Below are positions 9,207-20,395 of a DNA stretch of 64,000 bases, piece by piece. Made by a program: the position numbers and the translations under genes. Positions within the stretch are counted from its first letter, which is position 1. Every line of letters begins with the position of its first letter. Source of the DNA: Dichotomocladium elegans. Its lineage: Eukaryota; Mucoromycota; Mucoromycetes; Mucorales; Lichtheimiaceae. The notes under the pieces are model-generated. The model had not been told where the DNA came from, did not search any database, and worked only from the letters and a program-made list of their open reading frames with translations. The stretch covers positions 1 through 64,000 of the forward strand of contig JAIXMN010000003.1 in NCBI GenBank assembly GCA_025716815.1, written 5' to 3'.

Positions 9207-12200
9207 ATGGCCACTAATCAGTCCTCTCCTTTCCCCACCCTTATTACAGTTCACGATGCTGTCACTGATTCGCCGATCTTTCGTGCCAATGTTGTGCACT
9301 GGGACGAGCAATTAGACTTATTTGAAAAGTGGCTATTGGCACTTTCGACACATATCAAGCATTATACCGAAAAACTGAATAGTACGCATGCACGTATAGA
9401 TACGCAGTTTCCTTTCAAGATTCCGCCAAGCGCTAACGCAGGGCTATAGGATTCAATTCAGACACATTGGTCATATGTGAAAAAGCTCGTCCACCTCCTA
9501 CTCTGGATGGCGGTCTCATTGGTAGTACACTGCTTCTTTTGTCCAGTGCCTGTGATATATCTTACCAAGTGACTTGTTGTATATATGCATAGCTTTACCT
9601 CTGACCAGTACTGCTTTTAATCGCCTGACAATGACCTTACAATCTACTATTGTCGTTCAGATGCAGTTGGTATGTATCTTTTTCTCAAACAATGATCGCA
9701 CGATATATTCCATAATTAGAACCGTGTGTATGCTGTAGGTGCTTGAATTGCAAAATGACTTTGTGGAACCTTTGTACCAATATGTCAAAAACTATCTCAA
9801 AGATTTCAGGGTACATCAAAAAGCGATGAGGTGCCTTGATTCATTGGCCGCTGACAAAGTCGAGGGAATCCTATTAGGAGTTTCGAAAGCAACATGATCG
9901 TGCACTCGAGCGGTACGAAAGCCAACTTCAAAAGTATGCCTCTCTCGCAAAATCAAAGGATCCATCTATTCGGCGGGAAGAGGCCGTGCGACTTCACGAT
10001 ACACGCAAGACATACGTCCACCTCTCCGGCCAGCACTCCATGCGAATTGTCAATTTTCGCGGTCTGCTTTCCAATCTGATGGTTGAACGCTTATCGAAAA
10101 GAATGGAGTCAAAGGACGCATTTGATGAACTGTCGCATGCCTGGAAAGATCTTAATTCATCAATTGGCCGTTGGAAACAATGGCTTGTTGACGTGAGGAC
10201 GATGCAAAGTATATCCTTACTTTAATATTAACTGCGTTCTAATTTTCAATAGGATCAACAGACGTGCATCTACGAATTGCGAAAACTTCAACAAGTGCGT
10301 GAAAGACTCGAGAGCGAATATCTACACCTTATGCAACCTCGGAAAGATCTTAGCTCTTACATGTCCTCGGCGTTACCTATCAACGGAGCGAAATCGCCAT
10401 CTTTTCCTGCGAAGCCGAAAGTGCTCCCTTTCTCAAAGTGGGGGTACCTCTTTTGTCGCGTATCTCGGTTGGGGTGGAATAGAAGATGGTGTTTCATTTA
10501 CAACGAGCATTTTGGCTGGTGTACCGTGAGCAGCAAGTCCGCGCGTGCTATGGTGACGGTTGAGGAAAAGGTATCCGTGGCATCATGTGAAGTCAGATTG
10601 ATCACAGACAGCGATCGCCGGTTCTGCTTCGAAGTAACCATACGACCCTCGCAGTAAGCTACGCTTGCTAACATGACCTAAATACATAAAACGTAACCGC
10701 TTCTACTACCATTCGTAGAACAACTTATATCCTACAAGCAGAGACAGACGAAGAATTGCGTGATTGGCTGAGTTGTTTTGAAGGAGCTAAACAATTATCA
10801 ATCCGACATCGTCACACCCACTCACTCCACCAGCATCGCGCGTCCGATACAAGTATCCACCACCATCGTGCCAGCATAGATAACCAATCAATCATAGAGT
10901 CATTCCCATCCACAGCGCCGTCATCATCGAGCTCATTTACGCCCGGCTCCCCGACCACGCGCGTGAATCCTAAAGCCAAATCTACTACTGTGCTGACCGC
11001 GCCAAAAGACATCCCTGTCACTCTCAGTGGCTCCGCCCCGCTATGTCATCTATCCATGATCGCTAGCCCTGATGATATTAGTGGCCTTGTATCTAAACCA
11101 ATGCACCATAGTCAGTGGTCCTCCGATGGAAAACCGGCGCTTGTACTGTATAATTCCAATTCGCTTTCCAATTATGATGGCATGTCCTTGATCACGTGCC
11201 TTTCCTTAAGCCCTGTCCTTGTCTGGGAGGCAGCATCCATGCGAAGCATATCAAGTGTCTACGTTCCTAGTTCGCTCTGGGGAGTTCCATGGCCCATTCT
11301 TGGTACGACTCTACTTGGCGAGCGCACAAATGTCAAGCCCTCAAATATAGGCATTGAGAAGTCTGCTGTCATGTGGCCTTTGGCGGATGATAGTAGCTGC
11401 AATATCTCCGTTAATTTGCAGGATTATAATTATCAGCAGGATAATATGCTCATTCGCCAGTTGTTTGGCAGCGTGTCGAAAGACGAAGTGGTGCTGGATG
11501 GTATGAATGGTTATAGTGCTCGATTGAAGTCGCCACTCACTGATTCTTTCCTTGATCATTAGTGTTCATCGGACTTCTACGTAAAAAGAATCGCGACATC
11601 ATTGAAAATTTGAATACCTTCGATTCGGTCTCGCTCGACTCCTTCGATCAAGAATTGAATAGTCAGCTTTGCCTTCTCAACACATCTCCTCCATCAGATT
11701 TCGGTTATGGATACGCTGGAAAAGCATTTATTACACAGCACACACTTTGGTTCTACAGCTTCTCTGTTATTGCTTTTGTGAACACGGTGAGTCTCGATAC
11801 ATCTCGATGTACAAGCTGTCAGGATATATACTAACCACCGTCCTACCAGGTCGCCGTTCGACTAACGTCAATCAAAGATATTCGTGTCGTTACGGACCAT
11901 TCTACCATCAGTTCGCGGGATCATGCGCTCATTATCGATGTGGAGACGAACGAATCGGATCCTGTACCTATTATATTGAGTATTGCCGACGAGGATATCA
12001 ACACTGTGGCCGAAAGGCTTCGATTTATTGTGCAGAACGCAAAGAGCGGAATGTCCTTGCCGCTGGACGAATTATACTCCAAGATGACCAGCATCTCTCA
12101 AAAACATCGCCACCGAGCATCTTCGTTGCTTCCACCTGAAACACCCAACGGGCCGTTAGAAGGAAAAAAGAAAAAGAAACGACTGTCTTTTCGTAGCTTA

Positions 12201-14541
12201 GGCAGCAACCGGCCAGTGATAAATACCGGCCGTCGATCCACCGAGCTAGCGAATAATTATAATGCAGCCGAGCGCTTGGCGATGATTCTTCCGCAAACAC
12301 CACGTTCATCATCTGGAATAATAAACGAATATAAACCCGAAACATCGCCTGTAACGACCACTGTTGATATGCCTGCCTTGGCAACGCCAACGCGCATCGA
12401 AGAGGATGATAATGAAGACTTTCCGCCACCGGAACCTGTAGATCGTAGGTCATCGTATTTTTACCCTGCGGGTTAAGATACTCATGCCATAATGACACTA
12501 TAGCGGACCAACTTCCCCCTGATATCGTTGCCCCGGATGGACCTGTTGGGTGCCTATGCAGTGAACATATGGACAAGATGGTGACAGAAATGGAATTTCC
12601 AATTTCTGCCAAACGGTTATTCGATTTGATGTTCTCGGACGAATACAATGCTACACCAGAAACTGATGGTGGCGTATGGGCCGGAAAAACTGCTGGAACC
12701 GAAGGACACGGTAAAGACCCAGGGCCATATCTCATTTCATACATACCGTGGATAACATGCATTTGTTAGATTTGAGAGTGACCAAGTGGGAAACAACTAA
12801 TGGAAAGACAACGCGCCTACTCAAATATATTATGCCTGTGTCGAACCCGATTGGTATGTGCGAACGATGGACCATTTTTGGAAATGATTAGCTATAATAC
12901 AATGAATTATTAGTCTTTATGAAAGAAGCCGAGGTGGTCGAAACGCAAGTGTTGCTAACGAAAGAGGACTACATGTAAGCAAGAGTCATATCATTGTCGT
13001 TTTTTTTTCAGAGGAGCCTTACTCGGTTATACATTTCTGTAGTCGTTACATTGTACAGATTTCCACAAGAACAGCCGCGTTACCATTTGCTGATGCCTTT
13101 ATACCATCGGTCCGCTACTGCATTACATGGCTTGACAAGTCCCGCTGTAAATTGACATGCTGTATGGGTGTGAAATGGGTCAAGACAGTAATTGCTCGAG
13201 GTTTGTTTCCATGATGTTCTAGATCATATCAGACCTGTATTCATTTTTCTTCATTTAGCGATTGTGACCAGAGCAGCTCTAAAGGGTATGGGTGACAGTA
13301 TCCAAGTATTTGCTCCGGTACTGGAGGAAGCTGCAACAAAGATCGCCGAGAAGGTGCTAGCTGAGAAACAAGCCAATGTGCAAGACGTTCCACCCAAATC
13401 TCTCAGCCTTAAACCAAAAAGGCCTGAAAGACGAGATTCAGGAATTACTGCTCAACAACCGGAAAGCTATAATGATGCATCTGCGTGCAATACGAAAGAG
13501 GATGCTGATAAAATGATTGTCCAAGGGAACACTACTCTTGAAGATCATCAAGAAAAACCAGCTATAATAGATGCGGTCGCTGCTGTTCCATCTACCAATG
13601 CTAATAGAATGAATGCTATTTCATCGCAACAGCAGTCGCCGTCCACTTCCGGGGCGACGATCACAACGACATCATCGGCACCAGAGCACGCCAAAACTGA
13701 CACTTCTCGTGCAGTACCGACAAGCCCAACTCGTACGCGTGTGACCACTCGTGCGAACATGTCGGTTTCTCAGACACCGTTAAAGAGAGCGAAGAGTGGC
13801 ACATCTATATACCAGCGCATTAAACCGCACCGCTTGGTGTTCTTGCTGATGATATTCTGGCTCCTCGCGACAACTATCTCCCGTGTATGGAAATGGGTAC
13901 ATTATCCCTCACCTGATCAGCTTGCAATCATTGAAGAGGCAAATGAGAAGACCGATGCCAGCAGCCATATGTTCGATGATAGTTCAGCGGCTATTACGTA
14001 CGAGCGAAAGGTAGTCTACCTTCGCGAAATTGAAAATGGGATGATACACAGCACGCTTGAGCCGCCTTACGTGCACTCAGAAAGGTATATAAAAAGCATG
14101 TTCATCTATGATGATATAATCGGATCAACTCTCTGATTCTGCGTAACTTCCAGCTTCAAGTCGTTTGTCACAAGTACTAGGAAACACGCTAACGACAACA
14201 GCACTAGCAGCCATCTGGGCCCATACACATGGGCGAGCACGCAATATTATAAAGCAGCCCTTGATATTGACCTGAGCCGTGAACGGCTGGCAGGTCTTCG
14301 CCACGATCTGCTGATGATATTCAAAACACTCAACAGGATCGACCTCGACTTGCGTGAGAGTGAGTATATCAATTGGTTATTGGATAGTCGGATTCGATGT
14401 CACCGCGCGGAGGAAGTATCGACGCCGACCAGTGGTGATACCGACGAAGGCCACAAGGACGACCTTCCTGGCTGTTATGAAATTATTTATCAGCTCGACA
14501 CTTTCTTCTTCAACACCCATACATCTTTTACTAGCTATTAA
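9207..14541 (+). CDS. Lam1/Lam3 (Ysp1/Sip3)-type BAR-PH-GRAM-VASt sterol-transfer protein
   Basis: A multi-exon gene starting at ATG 9207. The domains follow the Lam1/Sip3 order. A BAR-like N-terminal region spans 9207-10380 (blocks KSKDPSIRREEAVRLHDTRK and SGQHSMRIVNFRGLL). A PH domain spans about 10430-10790 (WGYLFCRVSRLGWNRRWCF, ending DEELRDWLSCFEG). A GRAM domain spans about 11700-12050 (YAGKAFITQHTLWFYS). A VASt domain begins near 12510 (EMEFPISAKRLFDLMFSDEY) and ends near 13180. One membrane helix lies at about 13830-13890 (VFLLMIFWLLATTISRVW). An in-phase junction joins 12449 to 12507 across a GT...AG intron. Family knowledge: these ER-anchored proteins move sterol at ER-plasma membrane contacts. 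A serine- and histidine-rich linker follows the PH domain. The last exon was taken to the TAA at 14541; its final ~30 residues are less certain. Confidence 0.88.
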
Positions 14542-14752
14542 TCCATTCCATACAAATCTGCTAATGTTCTAGATAATAAGCAAATTCACGTCATCAAAGA
14601 TATGTACTAGCTTATCCTCATCCCATTTAAATTTAGCGTGCGTGACAGCAGCCACCCCCCCAATAATTTTGTATTCGGGATTTATGTTGGCCACACACAC
14701 CCATTTAGGTCGAACCTGAACTTTCGCCCTTCCACGGAGCTTGCCCCCTTCA

Positions 14753-16596
14753 ATGAACCAGTTCACTTCGCCAAATGCTCAATCTGAGGCATTTATGCAG
14801 AATATATATGCCAGTGGAGGACCTAATCTATTGAGCATGCCTCCTGAAATGCAATCCCTGACCGCGCAGCAGCTCTCGGCAGCACAACAACAACAATTCA
14901 TTTCGCAACCACCACAAGTAATTGGTCTTTATACATCCCCTTCACTTCACGCGAAAGGTAGTGGAGCTATATGCATGTGCATATGACTACCACATTCTTG
15001 TACCTGCACGCGATCCAGAGCCGATGCACTTACTATGGCGCCGGCTGGATACAGGCATAGTCTCATGCAATATTTTTTTTTGCAGATCTATGGTCAGTCA
15101 AATATTGGCTTTGGTATGCCTAATGCGGCATTATCACCCACAGGAATGGATCAAGCCCAACAAGTTGGTAGGATGGTACCAAGCACCATGCTGGGTGGAC
15201 AGCAGCAGCAGCAACAACAACAACAACAACAACAACCACCGCCGCATAATCCTATGATGCCCCCACCGCATCAGCAGCAGCAGCAGCAACAGTTCCCATT
15301 TCGGCCAGCTAATCTTGCACAACAACAAGCTTGGTTCGCTAAGCAGCAACTTGTTGAGCAGCGTCGTCGTCAGCTGTTGCTAATGCAGCAGCAGCAACAA
15401 CAACAACAACAACAAATGCAGAGAGCCATGCAGACAGTAGGTTCTAGCTCTTCTCCAGGGACAACCGTCAACCCGGTTCAAATTTCAGGATCCATATCTG
15501 GCAGTATGATGAACGCTCCTGCTACTGTTCCTTCTACTGCTTCTACAACACCACCAACAACAACAGCTACTACTACTACTACTACCACCACCACAGCAGC
15601 AACAACAGCAGCAGCTCAAGCTACCCCAGGGGCCTCAACACATCATCCAGTAACACCTGATCCGTCCATGATGAATACCAGCACTGGTGCCAACGATGAA
15701 GCTGACAAGTCCAAGTCTAACTCGAATGATATTAATGCCAAGCGTGTAGAAACTGTAAGGAATTTTGTTAGGGAAAGTCTAGGATATATTTGTTGACGAA
15801 ATGGGATATATATCTTCCAATATTAGATACTGATCATGAACCAAGAATTGATTCGACTGTGCATACAGCAGCAGCAGAACCCGCAAGAGCCTGATATTGC
15901 ACCGTATGTTTGGGAAGGACTACGAGAGGAAAGCGATGTACAGAAAAAGTTGATGATATATCTCTCTTCCCTCCCCCAAAAATAGCTATCAAGCAAGGCT
16001 CCAGTCGAATCTGACCTATCTTGCAACCATGGCAGATATCTCCATGGTGAAACCAGGCGATGTAAGTTGACTGAGAACAATGGGCGAGATGAGACCTGAC
16101 TAGAAAAGAAAACAGGAAACGCGGACACCGAACCCGCCAGACCTGTCTCCTTTACCCACACCTGTCATGGATGGCGCGAAAAAGATCCATTCACTTCTAG
16201 CCGCAGCACAGATGCTTTTTAAGAATGACCAAGAATCCAGCAGCACAACGAACAACGGGAATTCTGAAACCGTTGCTGCTGCCGCATCTTCCCCATATTC
16301 CCAGACTCAACCTGCCCAACAGCAGTCCCCCGTTCAGCAGCAACAACCTCAGAGTCGTCCAAGAGCCACTCCACCTTCACAGCCACAAACTCCTCAACAG
16401 CAGCCGCCGACCCCACAGCAACAGCACCAACAAATGTTGCGGCAGCAACAGCAACAGCAAGCATCACCACATCAGCACCAGTCTCCTCAACAATCCCAGC
16501 AATTCTTTAATGGTGCTTCAATGTCCCTAGCTGGATCGCCTGCTGTGCGGAACGCCATGACGGATCCACAAACCATATTACAGCAGCAGCAGCAGC

Positions 16597-16630
<34 letters not shown>

Positions 16631-17066
16631 GCAGCAGCAGCTGAGGCAACAGCAGCATCGGGTGATGGGGATGTCCATGGGAATGGGAGCCGATATGATG
16701 ATAGGCGGAGATAGCGCGTACTCCCAAGTCCATTCTGGTTCGCCCATGTCCCAGTCATTGGATGCATTATCGCCGAGCATGACATCTAATCCAACAAACA
16801 TGCAGACAATCCCAGGCTCGTTGAACCCGAATGACTTGATGATCAACGGCAGCGGCATGATTAATCCGGCCATGGTGATGAATAATAATGCCAACGTGAA
16901 CATGATGGGCGGCATGTACAGTAATGCCGGTGCTGGTGCAGGCGGCAGCGAGGAAATGAATAATTATCAGAATGTGGTGATGATGATGCAGCGATTGCAA
17001 CAACAACAACAGCAACAGCAGCAGCAGCAAAGAGAATTTGAGGATGCCTTCACTAATCAATCTTGA
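14753..17066 (+). CDS. SSXT/SS18-like Q-rich transcriptional coactivator
   Basis: Five exons join in phase: 14753-14917, 15086-15754, 15827-15903, 15986-16061 and 16116-17066, giving 645 residues. The middle small exons encode a segment resembling the SSXT (SS18/GIF) N-terminal domain: ILIMNQELIRLCIQQQQN followed by YQARLQSNLTYLATMAD. In animals and plants this is NxxLIxxIxxxQNxG...YQxxLxxNLxYLAxIAD. The rest is low complexity, with poly-Q runs from mixed CAA/CAG codons (about 15200-15240, 15390-15415, 16580-16640, 16998-17030), Thr-rich stretches and Met/Asn-rich C-terminal sequence. SS18 is a BAF (SWI/SNF) subunit and plant GIF/AN3 binds growth factors. A chromatin coactivator role is inferred from the domain. 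The domain sits mid-protein, not at the N-terminus as in SS18. The gene converges on the apyrase gene 180 bases downstream. Confidence 0.75.
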
Positions 17067-17244
17067 CCTTACATCGCAATGAAAAACATACATTTTTATC
17101 CTTTTCTCTCTTCCTTTGCGCGTTCCTTTGCTGTTAAGTAAAAAAAAAAAGTTTATGATGGAGTTGTACGATGTGATTACAGAAAAAAAAAAAAAGAGTT
17201 GATGGGGAGGGGATGTCTTTTCCTTGAAGAAGGAGCATGATGCC

Positions 17245-19618
17245 TTAGACCGGAGGATAATTTTGTATAACGGAAGTGGGAGATAGCGGGGTATTGTTAC
17301 TGTTCGATGTAGCTCGAATAGCCAGGTTACTACTGGATGGTGCTCCCCTGAATGATGGCATAAAGTGTTTTTGAATGATTGAGAGGTCATGGCTATCACC
17401 GCTGTAGCGCTTCTTGTCCCAGTACTTTGCGCTGAACTCGCTAGCAGACAAGGTGGATATCCCCAATGTGGGGCGTAATGTGCCGTTATTGGTTGAGGTA
17501 TTGGTGGTTGCTGTAACAACTGCTGTTGCTGCTGGGGCGGACGATGCGGGGGATCCTGATATGATGGCGGGGATATGGCCATCGGTCTCGGAGCTAGGCA
17601 TGGAGATCTTCGGTATCACCTCTGCCTCGGGCACATTGACAATCGTGTCATTCACGGATACCATCGTTGGTGGTATTGGAGTAGTACGCCTCCGGTTGGC
17701 AAACATCCATTTTGTGATCCTACTACGTAATCGTGGGCTATTGGTGCGGATCCTGCCAAGGATGCCGCCAACCGCACCCATGTCCCGTCGCTTGCGATAT
17801 CCTTTCTTCTTGTAAAGTACGCACCACAGAAACAGAGCGACCACAACCATCAACGCAACGACAAGCGCCGATGTACGTCCCGTGAGGGTCGCGAGGGGCA
17901 AATTTGACGATGACGCCGGACTGATCATAAAGGTATTGCTGTCGTCATCTGTGTAATGACCATTAAACGCTGTTGTAGAAAGAGGGATCAGGTTCGATAC
18001 ATAGATCACCATGGCGCCAAGCGTCCAGGAGACCTGGATATCATTGATGGTATCGATGCTCTGAAATGGAGGATTCCAGTTCTTTGCCGCGATGCTCTCG
18101 ATGGATTGTTCGACCAGCTGCGCGTCGCTTGAGACACTCGTCAATCCATGCGCAGGATCTGTCAGACGTGGAATGCCAATTCCGTTGTGGAGCACATTAA
18201 CAATCCATGCCGACTTGAAGCACTGCATCTGACGATGGTGGAGGTCTGAAGAGTCCTTTCCATTCCACGGCTTGCTGCAATATGACGATGCTTTTTGTTC
18301 ATACTCCTCGAAATCATAGACACCCCCGAGTCCCAAGAGGTCGTTGGACGAGTACCAGTACTCAGAAATCCCGACAAATTTGTTAACGGACCAATCGATC
18401 ATGGGGGTATGGACGCCATTGAAAAGACATGGCTTGACAGGACAGTCGGCGTCCTTATTGAGCAGGGACGCCGTTAGCTCCATGCACTCTGTGAATGATC
18501 CGGTACCGTGCAATGACAAGGGGACACTCGTTGACGAAGAGTCGGTCACATTGAGCTGGGGTGGCAAGCATGGGTCGTCAAGGTGCAGCAGCCGGTGTTC
18601 GTCCAGAAGATTCTTATTGCTGCTCCGGTCGTACTCGACCCGGATCCGTTCCTCGAGGTACCTGCGTCGGGCTTCATTGCTGCCGTAGCCGAGGAAGGTG
18701 GTGACGAAGACATCGTACTGGACTTCGTGTCCGTCGAGTGTGCGGAGCGTCACGCTTCGCAAATCGTTGCTGTGTTGGCGGCGTTGGTGGTGCTCGGGCT
18801 CGAACGCGATCTGCGCACTAGCACCTCCCATATCCAGAAAGCCAAACGTGTGGTGATCCTCGACCAAATCGCTCGTGCGGTCCTTTCTCTCAATGCTCAT
18901 ATCAAATCCGCCCATCAGATAGTTGACAGCTACCCAACCATAGATTCCCTCGTACTCGCCCGAAATGAGACGAATATGCTCGGCGCAGTCGGGCACCGCA
19001 AAAAGGTAGGTGTCACGAATGTAATTGCACGTGGCGCCAAGCAGCGCATTTCGTTCTCCCTCCGGGAGCAGGCGCATGCCAGCCGTGGCCATCAGAAAAA
19101 GCGGTGTGTGCGATTGAAGCTCTGGCGGGATGACCTCACTAGCAAGGTCGAGCAAGGGCTGGAGGTGTTCGCCGACATACTGGGGTCGGTTAGCATAACT
19201 CGATAGACCTTTATGTGGAGAATAAGGAAGGGATGGTTGTTGTAACCCATCGGGTAAAATCAATCATTGAGGCTGCAGGCATGTGTGGAAGGGTGCTACA
19301 GTGGGTGGGGTTTGATCGTTATATATAGATATGCATACCAGGTTCGTTGCGAAGGGTCCATTTGAGGCCCTCGCGGTCGCCTCGTTCAATAACAGGGATC
19401 CGACCTTTCAGCTCGTCTGATGAGACCATCGCCGACCTGACATATTCCAAGTCCTTCCATGAATACACATACACTCGCGACCCGGTGGACCCTGCATCAA
19501 TAACAACGCCATAACGGCGATGCTCATGCCACGGCTCATCCGCGATTACTTGTCGAGAAGCCAACAGGTCGGTGCTCGCGGCCTGCAGCTGGCGCTTGGA
19601 GAATGGCAGGTTGAACAT
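17245..19618 (-). CDS. YND1: Golgi-type apyrase (GDA1/CD39 NTPase family), Ynd1-like
   Basis: Two exons, 19618-19339 and 19208-17245, join in phase (747 residues). The junction rebuilds EPGLSSYANRP, the conserved PGLSS element of the family. Apyrase conserved regions are visible: VIDAGSTGSRVYVYSW (ACR1), PLFLMATAGMRLLP (ACR2), GWVAVNYLMG (ACR3) and FGFLDMGGASAQIAFEP (ACR4). One strong membrane helix lies near 17800-17870 (SALVVALMVVVALFLWCVLY), followed by a basic cytosolic tail of about 180 residues. There is no N-terminal signal peptide. Yeast Ynd1 has this single C-terminal anchor layout; it hydrolyses luminal NDPs and NTPs made during glycosylation. The open frame extends upstream to a TTG at 19678, but ATG 19618 is the first Met. 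Confidence 0.9.
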
Positions 19619-20395
19619 TCCAAAAGTACTCGTGTCCGTAAAAGTAATGATGTGCGGCAGAGACGAGGGGGAGGACAAGGGAAGAGTCGAGCTTCTTAAT
19701 ACTGCAAGAGATAGGACATGTACCTATCTAAAAAAGAAAGAGCGCTCCACTTGAACTTTTCCCCCCTCTACAATGGATAAAAGGGAAAATTTTAAGGTTA
19801 GCCAGCAGAGAAGGCGGGTGTGGAGCGAGATAAGCAAGGACCAGGCACCGAAACCTGGGTTATCATCATCAAGAGAAATAGAAGACGACCAGATCCCCCA
19901 CTCCTCGCGTTGCGTCGCTTTTTTAGATAAGGAGGTGGCATCCAGACATGGCTTCCATCATGCAAAATTAAATCAAGCTGTCCTGCACCCTTTTTTTACG
20001 GCATACATCTTGCAATAGGCGCTTGCAGTTATCCATTCACCAGGCAAGGAATAGCTATCCAGTTGTCTTTTTTTCTGCAGCATGCCACCATGTAAAAGAA
20101 GGGCCCATCACGCGGGATGGGCTGAAGTATGCTTTATGACACTACTGTAGAACCTTCTCTTGTCCGGTCGGACGTAAAAGCTTACAACAGTATATTGCGC
20201 AAGACCTGTCTTCTTTTTTTTTCTTCCTTCCTTTTTTTTTAAACTCTACAACAACACCCCTCCGCATTCCAATATCGCAATGGACTACTCAGGGTCTCCA
20301 GATACGAATAAAGTATAAAGCATTAAACGAGATACAACTTAGCCGCCGTTTCGCGACTAGCAATACATAATTCTCATCGGCCTCTGCTGACTTAG
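19619..20395. promoter_or_regulatory. Divergent intergenic region between apyrase and UFD2
   Basis: About 780 bases between two start codons pointing outward. It contains CT-rich and T-rich tracts (about 20210-20245) just upstream of the UFD2 start and short A/T runs. No protein-like frame is convincing. It probably holds both promoters and 5' UTRs. Confidence 0.45.

Noticed and set aside
12025..12762. 245-residue minus-strand frame
   Set aside because: Antisense shadow of the GRAM-VASt part of the Lam1/Sip3-like gene, whose plus-strand domains are clear.
14569..14766. Minus-strand frame with protein-like composition (RPKWVCVANINPEYK...)
   Set aside because: It overlaps the start of the SSXT-like gene, has no domain I know, no continuing exons on that strand, and lies in a 200-base gap between two plus-strand genes.
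15190..17040. CAG/CAA repeats as an expansion-type microsatellite
   Set aside because: They are in frame, mixed CAA/CAG and explained by poly-Q coding in the SSXT-like protein.
18583..19206. 207-residue plus-strand frame
   Set aside because: Antisense shadow of the apyrase catalytic exon.
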